DNA of 16,147 nucleotides from Obelidium mucronatum (Eukaryota; Chytridiomycota; Chytridiomycetes; Chytridiales; Chytriomycetaceae): assembly GCA_025765595.1 (NCBI GenBank), contig JAIVFH010000527.1, forward strand, positions 1-16,147. Reading direction: 5' to 3'. Shown here piece by piece: positions 1 through 8,155 of this stretch; positions within the stretch are counted from its first letter, which is position 1; each line of letters begins with the position of its first letter. A program made the translations under genes and the position numbers. Below the pieces are notes generated by a model that made no database searches, was not told where the DNA came from, and saw only the letters and a program-made list of their open reading frames with translations.

Positions 1-193
1 CGGGTTTGTAATTTTTTTCATCCATTTTTTCTTGTTTGTTTTGTGAGAAGCTCCACGGATGTCTTACAAAAAAATGCAGGTCCCATGGAAACAATGCATA
101 TTGAGTACTTTAGCTTCAAAAACGCTCCGCCATGCTCTGAACTATTTCAAACGATATCCGAGATCTTGACTGGTATTATGGAAGCGTGTGATA
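1..193 (+). other. Unresolved 5' region of the first gene
   Basis: This stretch begins with a T-rich tract ending in TTTTGTGAG (to about 47) that could be the 3' end of an intron. After it, one frame stays open from 43 to 306 with coding-like composition (a helical-looking stretch near 130-190), while the frame that continues into the next exon carries a TGA at 167-169. Either the downstream gene starts at the ATG at 194 and this is leader sequence, or an upstream exon joins here through a splice or frameshift that I cannot resolve. No protein family was recognised. Confidence 0.3.
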
Positions 194-1543
194 ATGATTG
201 TCCTTGCGCCCGTTTCTCCGGAATTTGCCGACGAATTTTCAAAGCAATCCTATTCCCATTTGAATGGAAACATCAATTTACTTGCTCCTTTGGCTCAAAA
301 CGATAAAGAGCGCTTACTGGCTGCTGGGAAAGGTATTGTGAGTGTGTGGTAATTTTTTCACTAAAATTTTTTTCTCCTTTTTTTTTTCTCTCCTTTCAAG
401 GTGCCCAAAACAAAACGATAAAAGCAGTCACAAACTGGGACCGCAACGCATTCACCAAGTTTAATCAACGTCTATCACAAACGAAACAGTGTCAGGGTGC
501 AGGATGGCGAGAGGTGAATCAGCTACTCCAAGAGTATCAACCAAGGGGAGACAAATAACGGGCAATCATGCTAAAATACTATTCCTTGTATAACCAAGAA
601 GCTGTAAATCTAGGATTCTGGGCCCATCAGTGTATTGGATTGTCATACTATTCTTGCAAACAAGAGCGAATTCAGTGGATTTTCTGCGGCAGTTAAACGA
701 AGGTATCAAGGAATGGCAGAACGACAGTATACTATGTCAATCGACTACAAACACAAATTTAACTGTGAATACGTCCTTCAGTATTAAAGTCACGGACAGT
801 GAAAATAGCCGTAGCATAGATTTTTCGAAACAAGAAACTGTTCAATACCCACCGGCATTCAGAGATATCGGTGTGCAAATACTAGATTTATTGGATGAGC
901 TCCAAGAAGATTGTGTGCCAGGACCTCAGTTTGACGATCTTGGTTCACTGGCTACGTTGTTGTTGAGTGTGCTTGGCAATCCTCCAAATTCACGCTGGGG
1001 AGAAGAGTGCTCAATTTGCAGCGAATTACTTTCATTACGCACTGTCTTGGACTCCGCTGGGAAAGGGAGCCATGAAGAATCTTTGTTGGATTCTTTGCGG
1101 TTGAAGTTGTCGTTCCTCTTGAGCAAATCTCACACGCACAACACTAGCTCCGTGATTCAGGTCGAACAAAGTTCAACGACGTCAAACTTTGAATCCGGAT
1201 TAATGTCAGTTTATTGCACGTCTGTGTCGGAAGCTTGCCTGTGTGGCTAGAGGTTGTCACTAGTATCACTGCAAAGGCAGTCACTGCAAAGGTGACTTTT
1301 GCTTCGTCGCCATTTTAATTTCTGAAATCTTGCCATTTTTTCACGTAGACACTTTCGGTTTTTCTTGAAGCGAAATGTCGAAAGTTACGACAATTGAACA
1401 GACCGGTAATTATTACGGTGGATGTTATATCCTTCAACCCAACAAGGGCGGAAAAGCAAGTCCTTGTCGAATGGATAACTGCTGCTCAATTTGGCAAAGA
1501 CATGGTTTTCTTGCTTTGGCCAAGAGATGGTGAACTCCAATAA
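194..1543 (+). CDS. Unrecognised multi-exon protein, about 354 aa in the model given
   Basis: I do not recognise this protein. A phase-consistent model is exons 194-332, 401-533, 614-1170, 1251-1291 and 1349-1543. The introns at 333-400 (GTATTG..TTTCAAG), 534-613 (GTATCA..ATCTAG) and 1292-1348 (GTGACT..CACGTAG) have good signals and restore frame exactly. The join near 1171-1250 is uncertain: other donors (1152, 1161, 1181) also restore the frame. The C-terminal exon is convincing, with a hydrophobic strand-like segment (VIITVDVISF), an amphipathic stretch and WPRDGELQ just before the stop. The middle exon is rich in Leu and acidic residues and looks alpha-helical. No signal peptide or membrane span is clear. 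The true start may lie upstream of the window. The TAA stop overlaps an AATAAA poly(A)-type signal. Confidence 0.5.
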
Positions 1544-2036
1544 ACACCATACTATATATACGTACTAAAGGAACTTCAAGCGTTTTTTTCATTTCTCGTC
1601 GGTCGAATTTAAAACAATTTTCAAGCTTCGGAAGTTTTTTATTCAGCAATTTTCTTGGCCTAAAGGCAACAAGAAAAGCGATGTTGATAGCGACAGATGC
1701 GTCGAACGAAATAATTATGCTCGATCAGACTGAGCAGGACTTCGACAGCAAGGTTCGCCGAGTCTGAATGGGCGATTTGGTATGAGCTCTTATCGCAATT
1801 GTACGTGTAACTCAGTGTGATTTTGTAACGTTTTATATGACTTATGCTCACAATTAAACTAGGACTCTATTCACATACACCTACAGCCATGAGATTGCCT
1901 GAATGGGCTGTGAAAAGAAAGGCGACTATCTGAGCTGATGAATTGTATATTCATACTATGAGCAAAAGAGTGCACAACAAACAACATTTATTAAAACTTT
2001 TTTTCTGATCGTTTCTTTTCTTCTTTTTTTTTCACT
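1544..2036. other. Convergent intergenic region with a possible small minus-strand exon
   Basis: About 490 nt lie between two genes ending toward each other, so terminators for both strands are expected here. On the minus strand, 1660-1851 is open and contains a coding-like stretch (NLAVEVLLSLIEHNYFVRRI), followed by TTTAG and a short GCCAAGAAAATTGCTGAATAA that could be a last exon. A minus-strand ATG sits near 1889. No family is recognisable and both strands have short open frames, so I do not call a gene. There is a TATA-like ACTATATATACG near 1550. Otherwise I see nothing. Confidence 0.35.
1987..1992 (-). terminator. AATAAA poly(A) signal for the minus-strand gene
   Basis: TTTATT on the plus strand reads AATAAA on the minus strand, about 45 nt beyond the stop codon of the gene at 2037-3239. 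Position and orientation fit a cleavage/polyadenylation signal. Confidence 0.5.
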
Positions 2037-3239
2037 TCATTCCACCAAAGGGCGTTGGCGGCGTTCAACTCTATCCCCCTCAGCAACCCTTCTTTTCTTG
2101 ACCACATACGAAGACCACTTGACGCACTCGTTGATAAAGGCTTGCGAAGACACAATCTCATTAACAGCCTCAACCCAACCCTTTCCGCCATCAAGAACCA
2201 ATTCAAGCATCCTGTCTTCCTTCTCCTGACGAAAATGACTCCACGTTGAATGCCCATACGCAAAGAGCGTAGCCGTCAACTTGCACGTAGCAACGACTTG
2301 ACTGAGTTCCGCACAGACGGTAGATCCAGCGATATACTGATTACAGAATTTGCTGTCGTTTCGGAGACTCAAGTTTTGGGATTGGAGGGCGTCGCGGAGG
2401 TCGCAGCGGCGGCCGACGGTGGATTTCTGGGAGCTTTGGTTGTATTCAAAGATTACGTTTGTCCATGAGTGGTGTGGGTTCTTGAGGTATGCTGGGTGTT
2501 TCTTGAGGTTTTCAAGAAGGGGGGCAAAGATTGGTTCATGGAGGAGGGACAGTATTTCTTGGTTGGATGGTGGTGAGAGTTTTGTGAGACCTTGGTTCTT
2601 GATGTTCCAAGCCTTGCGGTAGCCATAGAGGATCCATTCATTGAAAGTTTCTTCTGTTGCAAAAAAAAAAAAATACGAGAGTTTAAGTAACTTATAAGCA
2701 AGAAAAGGAAATGTGTGTTTTTTTATACCATCAAGTCGCTTTTTGTGGGCTTCAATCTCCTCATCCGACGCCTTGACAGCCTTCCCAGTAGCAACAACCA
2801 AATCAAATACATCTTCGATGCTTGCACAGAACTTGACAATATTGTTCCAAATGGTAGGATTCCCAAAGACTTCCTCCAAAAACTCCTTGGCGTTGCGTAC
2901 ATCTTTGGCAAGCTCTTGCATCAAATTCTTGGATAGCCGTTCCTCTTCAGTAAAGTCGCAGAACCAATCCAAACGAGAAGCCGTGAGATGAATGTGTTTG
3001 GGCAAGAGCTTCATGAAACACATTGCAGCATTTGCCGCCTTGACAACGGACAGAACCTTTTTCAGTCTTGGATGCTTGACAAGAAGAAAGTCGCCAAAGA
3101 TCCAGTTCATGGCGCTTGCTTCAATGGTATGTGTAGAGTTTGTGAACTGGAAGGAGGTGCGTTTGGTGATGAGGGCTTTGCGTTCTCTGACTTCGTTTGG
3201 GGAAAGCATGATTCTTCTGATTTGTACTTTTTCTGTCAT
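2037..3239 (-). CDS. Unrecognised two-exon protein, 375 aa
   Basis: Minus-strand gene with exon 1 at 3239-2729 and exon 2 at 2653-2037. The intron (2728-2654, 75 nt) has donor GTATAA and acceptor GCAACAG after a run of 13 T. It contains no in-frame stop, so an unspliced translation would carry a spurious Phe-rich insert; removing it joins ..KKRLD to EETFNEW. I chose the ATG at 3239 (MTEKVQ) because the frame upstream of it, to 3383, opens only with GTG and would run into the divergent neighbour. The protein is mostly alpha-helical in character, with hydrophobic segments but no clear signal peptide or membrane span, and ends in a basic, Arg-rich tail. I recognise no domain. It is divergent from the GNAT gene, sharing a 123-nt intergenic space. 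Confidence 0.75.
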   Translation of the reverse strand: MTEKVQIRRIMLSPNEVRERKALITKRTSFQFTNSTHTIEASAMNWIFGDFLLVKHPRLKKVLSVVKAANAAMCFMKLLPKHIHLTASRLDWFCDFTEEERLSKNLMQELAKDVRNAKEFLEEVFGNPTIWNNIVKFCASIEDVFDLVVATGKAVKASDEEIEAHKKRLDGIKKHTFPFLAYKLLKLSYFFFFATEETFNEWILYGYRKAWNIKNQGLTKLSPPSNQEILSLLHEPIFAPLLENLKKHPAYLKNPHHSWTNVIFEYNQSSQKSTVGRRCDLRDALQSQNLSLRNDSKFCNQYIAGSTVCAELSQVVATCKLTATLFAYGHSTWSHFRQEKEDRMLELVLDGGKGWVEAVNEIVSSQAFINECVKWSSYVVKKRRVAEGDRVERRQRPLVE

Positions 3240-3362
3240 GGATAACTCTTTGGGGAGGGAAATGGCCCACCCTGCCTCCTTTCTTTTTGTATCTGACGGG
3301 TTGGGTGTGGGAACTGGTGAAGTTGCGTGGGAACTAGAAAAACTTTTCGAAAACAAAAAATA
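3240..3362. promoter_or_regulatory. Shared divergent promoter region
   Basis: 123 nt separate the start codons of two divergent genes, so both promoters must fit here or extend into neighbouring coding sequence. The GNAT start is preceded by an A-rich leader (AAAACAAAAAATA) typical of a favourable fungal start context. I see no clear TATA box or operator. Confidence 0.4.
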
Positions 3363-3923
3363 ATGGGAATGACTGCCCCACACAAACTGGAAACACCTCG
3401 CCTAATACTTCGTGCCATGACAGAATCAGACGCCCCTCTAGTGCAAACCGCAATAGAACCGGCTCTCGAACACCTGCGGCAATGGATTCCTTGGACTTTA
3501 GCTGAAAACACCTTGGAGTTCAACCTGCAACGGATTCAAGGGTATGAGTCTGATTGGCTTCAAGGCAAAAGCTTCTGCTATCTGGCGATTGAAAAAGAGA
3601 CTGGAGACATTGTTGGAATGATGGGACTCTATGGTGTGGTGCTAAAGAGCCGATACTGTCACATTGGTTTTTGGGTGATGCCATCTGCGGAAGGACGCGG
3701 AATCGCTTCGGAGGCAGTGAATTGTCTATTTCAGATGGGAAAGGATGTGTTGTTGTTGGATAGGATCGCGGTGATGTGCGATGATCGCAATCAGCGAAGT
3801 GCAGCCGTGGCCAGGAGAACAGGGTTCACGCTGGAAGGAGTTATGAGAAAAGACTGGCTGGAAACAGACGGAACGTTATCAAACACAATGATTTTCTCTA
3901 AAGTGCGTGGAATAGAGTTTTGA
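3363..3923 (+). CDS. GNAT-family N-acetyltransferase, RimJ/RimL type
   Basis: An intact, intronless 186-aa reading frame with the layout of the Acetyltransf_3 (RimJ/RimL-like) branch of the GNAT superfamily. The N-terminus ETPRLILR at 10-17 is the usual first beta strand. The acetyl-CoA pyrophosphate loop is the R/Q-x-x-G-x-G/A-type segment EGRGIASEA at 110-118. The late beta-alpha segment is LLLDRIAVMCDDRNQRSAAVARRTGF at about 129-154 with the Asn-x-x-Ser signature. Family members transfer acetyl from acetyl-CoA to amino groups of proteins, antibiotics or small metabolites; the substrate cannot be inferred here. The start at 3363 follows an A-rich leader; an ATG two codons later is an alternative. 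A truncated paralogue lies 45 nt downstream, so the pair arose by tandem duplication. Confidence 0.88.
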   Translation: MGMTAPHKLETPRLILRAMTESDAPLVQTAIEPALEHLRQWIPWTLAENTLEFNLQRIQGYESDWLQGKSFCYLAIEKETGDIVGMMGLYGVVLKSRYCHIGFWVMPSAEGRGIASEAVNCLFQMGKDVLLLDRIAVMCDDRNQRSAAVARRTGFTLEGVMRKDWLETDGTLSNTMIFSKVRGIEF

Positions 3924-3968
3924 TGTTGTTTGATTTCGAATCATCGTATCAATCATTCAATCATTCTC

Positions 3969-4382
3969 ATGAGTGTCAAACCATTGTCCATTGCCGTGCC
4001 TACACAGATTGAAACAGAACGGCTAGTTTTGCGGGCATTTCGGGAAGACGACGCACTTGCCTTCCATGAAGCAATCGAGCCAGCCCTGCCGACACTTCGG
4101 AAGTGGATCACAAGTACTGTTCAGGAAAATACCATCGAGAATCAGAAGGCACGAATAGCAAAGGCGCATAAAGACTGGATCGACGGAACGCGGTATAACT
4201 ACCTGACATTGGACAAGGAAACGGGAGCTATTGTTGGGCTTGTGGGAGTATTTAACGTGAATTGGGACAACCGCTATGGCTCGCTTGGGTACTGGGTTGT
4301 GCCGCAGTTTGAAGGGCGTGGACTCGCGACAGAAGCGGCCAAGCGGCTTGTAGCGTTGGCTAAAGATGACATGCAGCTTGAC
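3969..4382 (+). pseudogene. 3'-truncated tandem copy of the GNAT acetyltransferase
   Basis: From the ATG at 3969, about 138 residues align with the intact GNAT upstream: IETERLVLR matches ETPRLILR; both share an IEPAL..LR.WI..T..ENT.E segment; and FEGRGLATEA is the acetyl-CoA loop. Similarity stops at ..MQLDEY, the equivalent of ..LLLDRI in the intact copy, so the last ~50 residues (the final beta strands and the Asn-x-x-Ser segment) are missing. The frame runs on to 4565 but that tail is VAC14 exon 1/intron read in another frame. The acetyl-CoA site is therefore incomplete and I expect no activity. It could still be transcribed, and its body probably now holds VAC14 promoter sequence. An intact final exon elsewhere is possible but no GT donor precedes the break. 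Confidence 0.72.
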
Positions 4383-4389
4383 GAATATA

Positions 4390-4409
4390 TACAAAGAGAT
4401 ACAAAGAGA
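4390..4409 (+). repeat. 10-bp tandem direct repeat at the GNAT/VAC14 junction
   Basis: TACAAAGAGA occurs twice back to back (4390-4399 and 4400-4409), immediately before the VAC14 ATG at 4411 and just after GNAT similarity ends (about 4382). It may mark the repair junction that truncated the acetyltransferase, or simply be VAC14 leader. Confidence 0.85.
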
Positions 4410-4410
4410 A

Positions 4411-7298
4411 ATGGCCGATGTGCTTGGCCCCGTGCTCTCGCGGCAGCTGCAGGAGAAGCTGTACGACAAGCGCAAGCTCGCGGCGCTCGAAGTCGAGCGG
4501 TGAGTGGGTGTTGCTTCGCCCGGCGGCCCTTGGAAACGCCTAACAAACGCCTAACAAACGCCTAACAACCGCCGCGCAGCCTCGTCCGCGACGCCGCCGC
4601 CGCGCGCAACGCGCCGCGCGTCGCCGCGCTGATCCGCTGCGTCGTCTTCGACTTTGCGTACGCGCCGCTGCCGAACGCGCGCAACGGCGGCCTGATTGCG
4701 CTCGCCGCCGTCGCCATTGCGCTCGGCGCCGCGCTCGGCGACCACCTCAACACAATCATTCCGCCCATCCTGGCGTGCTTCTCGGACCCGGACTGCAGGG
4801 TCAGGTACTACGCGTGCGAGAGCATGTACAACGTGGCAAAGGTTTCTCTGCTGATGATGCTGATTCTGATTCTGATATTGATTCTGATATTGATCCGTGC
4901 ATTCTTTCATTCATTCATCAAGGTCGCCCGGCGGGATCTGCTCGTGTTCTTCAACGAAATATTTGACGCCCTGTCTCGCCTCGTGGCTGATCAGGACGGC
5001 TCCGTCAAGAATGGCGCAGAGTTATTGGATCGGCTTATCAAAGATATTGTCTGTGAGCACGCGGAATTCGTGGCTTCGAGCGGCGGAAATGCGGGCGTTC
5101 CTTCATCAAAGTTGCCACCATCAGAACCTGCATTTCCAGCGGCTCCGGGATCCGTCCCTCTGCCTGTTGATGTTCATCCAACGACATTTAACTTTCCTCG
5201 TTTTATTCCTCTTCTGGCCGAACGCATCAAAACCATGAATCCATTCACTCGCATGTTTCTTATTCAATGGATAACCACTCTGGATGCTATTCCCTTCTTG
5301 GAGCTTGTTTCTTTTTTGCCAGAGTTTTTGGATGGCCTTTTCACGTATGTGAGCGATTCGAATATGGATGTCAGGACTGCTGTTCTAGTCTTACTGGCTG
5401 AGTTTTTGAAAGAAATTCGCGATATTCTAAGAGGTACATTCGGCTCATGGCCGTTAATATTTAGTGCCACTTCTGAAATCCCGAACTAGGAACTAGCAAA
5501 CCTATCAATAATCTAACTGGAATCGGTAGTAAAACATCTTCATCGAGCTTGCACAGTACAATGACGCGTGGAGCTTCAACAGGAGTAGATCAACGAAAGC
5601 GGTCAGGTAGCACTGCAAACGACAACTCAACAATCAAAGAAAATGAAGCCCTTGTTCCTCCACATGCCAACTTTCTTCATAAATCAAACTCTTCCCCCGA
5701 CTTTGACGAAGAGCCTGTAGTACGCCGACCAATCAGCTCACTCTCATTAGCCTCTGCATTTTTTGCTGAAACCGGAAAAGCATCAACCAAAACACCATCA
5801 ACAGCTATCATCAATACAACTTCCCCAGTGGCGCCTGGATCATCAAGCCATCCCTACCAGACGCAGGCCAACGCACCCCCTATTACTCTCGACTTTTCAA
5901 AAATCATCAAAATATTACTTCCGTACTTATCCTCCAATGATTCGGAGACACAAGCAACGGCACTTCGCTGGATCAATGAATTTGTTCAAACTGTACCTGC
6001 ACGTGTAATTGTTCCATTCACACCTGGACTTGTCAGTGCGATTCTGCCTTGTTTGAGTCAAGACCGTGTCACACCTATAAAGCATATGGCTGTTGATGTC
6101 AACGCAGGATTATATAGGCTTGTAGCAGAGCATGCCTTTGTTGGCGGGAATCTTGGTGGCAATGGCGAGGCTGTTTCTATTCAACATAAGGGCTCGACCA
6201 TCAGTTTAACTGGGTCACAATCAGATTCATTTGATGTTGGTGGGGCAGTGGAAGCATTAACACGACAATTTCGGAATGAGCACGAAGAAACGAGAGTTGC
6301 CAGTATGGATTGGTTGCTGATGCTTCACAAGAAGGCACCCAACAAAGTGGTTGGTTCGGAGGACGTTTTATTCCAAACGCTCCTAAAGCTCTTGTCGGAC
6401 ACTTCCGAGGAAGTTGTCAAGAAAGATTTGCAACTACTTGCACAGATTTCAATTTCTTCAGATGATGAATACTTTCATCGATTTTTGGTGAATTTGCTGG
6501 ATGTTTTTTCTTTGGACCGTAAGCTTTTGGAGTCGAGGGGCAGCTTGATTATTCGGCATTTGTGTTTGAGTTTGAATCCGGAACGCATGTTTCGAGCTTT
6601 TGCTGATATTTTGGAGAGAGATGATGTGAGCAGTTTTGAGTAAGTTCATAAGGCATCAACTGATTTATACGCTCTAGGATTTGGAATTCGCAAGCACGAT
6701 GGTACAAAATCTGAACATTATTCTGGTCACTGCCCCAGAGCTTTCAGAATTGAGGCGACGTCTCAAAAACTTGGATTCTCGGGTAATTAAACGAAAATGA
6801 TCTCAACAATGAATATTTTGAGAGAATTGATTCAAACCCTTTCTTTTTTTTGTTTTACCAGGAAGGTCTCCTTCTGTTTGCAGTTCTTTACCGGTGCTGG
6901 TGCCACAACCCCATCTCCACATTCACACTATGTCTCCTATCTCAAGCATACGAACACGCGGCATCTCTCCTCCCCCTCTTTAGCGAACTCGAAATCACTG
7001 TTCAATTTCTGATCCAAGTCGACAAACTGGTGCAATTAATTGAAAGTCCAGTTTTCACATATCTTCGATTGCAGCTTCTGGAGCCAGAGAAATACCCGTA
7101 CTTGTTTAAATGCCTGTTTGGCGTGTTGATGCTGTTGCCACAAAGTAGTGCGTTTGCAACTTTGAGGAATCGGTTGAGTAGTGTGAGCAGTATGGTGATG
7201 TTGTATGGAGTCAATGGGGGAAGTGCGGCTGCTGTTTTAAATGGCGGTGGTGGTGGTGGTATTGGGGGTAGCGGTGGGATTAGTTCAGCAGCGCAACG

Positions 7299-7345
<47 letters not shown>

Positions 7346-8113
7346 GTTTTTTTGTTTTACAATCCCAGTCTAAATCTGATTTCTTCTTTTGCAGTCGTCC
7401 TAAATCCAATGTGGATTCTGGAAATGGCTTGGATGTTAGCCTGAAATGGAACGAATTATTGACTCATTTCCGGAATGTACAAAATCGACATGAAAGGAAT
7501 AGAAGGCTAGGTTAATATAAAATCTTTTGTTGTTGGTGATGCGAAATTCAACCTGTGTTTCTTTTTTCGGTGGATGCTATTAGGTACGCGATCGGCTAGT
7601 GCTGGATCAACAAGACGTCGTGGCGGTGCAACTAGTAGTAGTACTTCTCAAAACAATAGCGGGATGGGTGCAAATCCAAGCCGATTATCTCGGTCGGTTT
7701 CTATGGCGACTTCAGCGACAGGAACAATGGAATCGGGTGTTTTGGAGGAGCCAAGTGGGATTTCTGACGGACGCCAAGAACAACCACGACTTCACGAACT
7801 CAATGTTAACCTCTCGACTTTGGTTTTGGATGGCAGCAGTGAAGGGCAAACAGTCAATGATTTGGCAACTGCAAGCGAAGAGGCAAATGCTGCTTCTACT
7901 GGGATTGATATTGAAGGGAAGCGCGCAACTGGTGGTTTGAGCGACAAGAGGGGCTCAGTGACGGCGTTGAGTTCCAGTTTTACAAGCTCGACAGGGGTGC
8001 CTGGGAGTCCGAGTCAGGGCGTTTTGGGTGGTTTCGGCGGGGGGTCTGGAAGTGGGAATGCAGCAGCCAAGAACAAAAAGACCACGTCGTGGGGGTTGAG
8101 CGGGCGAAAATAA
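4411..8113 (+). CDS. VAC14: Vac14, scaffold of the PI(3,5)P2 kinase/phosphatase complex
   Basis: Vac14 holds together the lipid kinase Fab1/PIKfyve and the phosphatase Fig4 on vacuole/late-endosome membranes and is needed to make PI(3,5)P2. Exons: 4411-4499, 4580-4841, 4923-5433, 5490-6625, 6678-6782, 6862-7301, 7395-7510, 7584-8113. All phases agree, giving 1062 aa (human about 780, yeast 880). Family hallmarks: [14 protein letters not shown] near 17-30; [33 protein letters not shown] ending exon 2; [35 protein letters not shown]; and the Fig4-binding C-terminal half from DLEFASTMV (about 667) through [27 protein letters not shown] and [11 protein letters not shown]. Most of it is HEAT-type helical repeat. 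Exon 4 begins with a Ser/Thr-rich insert of about 120 residues, exon 6 has a Gly run, and exon 8 adds about 176 disordered Ser/Gly/Ala-rich residues. The stop codon overlaps AATAAA. Confidence 0.96.
4535..4567 (+). repeat. Three 11-bp tandem repeats carrying CTAAC in VAC14 intron 1
   Basis: The unit AACGCCTAACA is repeated three times without mismatch inside intron 1 (4500-4579). Each copy contains CTAAC (4540, 4551, 4562), the core of the fungal branch-point consensus CTRAY. The last branch-type A is 14 nt from the acceptor AG, the others about 25 and 36 nt. The intron uses donor GTGAGT and acceptor GCGCAG. Confidence 0.9.
4851..4895 (+). repeat. CTGAT-rich imperfect repeat in VAC14 intron 2
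   Basis: Intron 2 (4842-4922) contains five CTGAT motifs starting at 4851, 4860, 4866, 4872 and 4884, separated by TCT/ATT-type units, followed by a CATT repeat before the acceptor CATCAAG. CTGAT fits the CTRAY branch-point consensus, so this is a second array of branch-like motifs in the same gene. The last one is about 35 nt from the acceptor. Confidence 0.8.
7303..7342 (+). repeat. 40-nt poly(T) tract in VAC14 intron 6
   Basis: An uninterrupted run of about 40 T begins at the T of the GT donor of intron 6 (7302-7394) and is followed by a second T-rich stretch before the acceptor TTTTGCAG. The intron is a multiple of three without an in-frame stop, so failure to splice would insert a long Phe-rich segment. 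The exact length in the assembly is doubtful because such homopolymers are hard to sequence. Confidence 0.85.
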
Positions 8114-8155
8114 ACCGAACCACAACAAACAATTTTTTCTTTATCTTTAAAAATC

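Noticed and set aside
43..306. Open frame of 87 codons at the left edge as a gene of its own
   Set aside because: It opens with GTG, not ATG, ends in the middle of a better coding frame and shows no family; kept only as an unresolved 5' part of the first gene.
3240..3383. N-terminal extension of the minus-strand gene
   Set aside because: The frame is open but begins with GTG, overlaps the GNAT start and has low-complexity Ser/His sequence; the first ATG is at 3239.
4383..4565. C-terminal tail of GNAT copy 2
   Set aside because: It is VAC14 exon 1 and intron 1 read in another frame, rich in Ala and Arg, with no similarity to the intact GNAT C-terminus.
4023..4910. Minus-strand open frames over GNAT copy 2 and VAC14 exons 1-2 (up to 150 codons)
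   Set aside because: They are antisense shadows; the longest ones in the GC-rich block are Arg/Ala-rich strings expected from GC-biased sequence.
7303..7342. Poly(T) as the tail of an inserted retroelement (reverse orientation)
   Set aside because: No target-site duplication or element body is seen next to it, and it lies within a short intron.
7241..7444. Polyphenylalanine segment as a membrane span in VAC14
   Set aside because: It is the unspliced poly(T) intron; removing 7302-7394 restores the conserved sequence.
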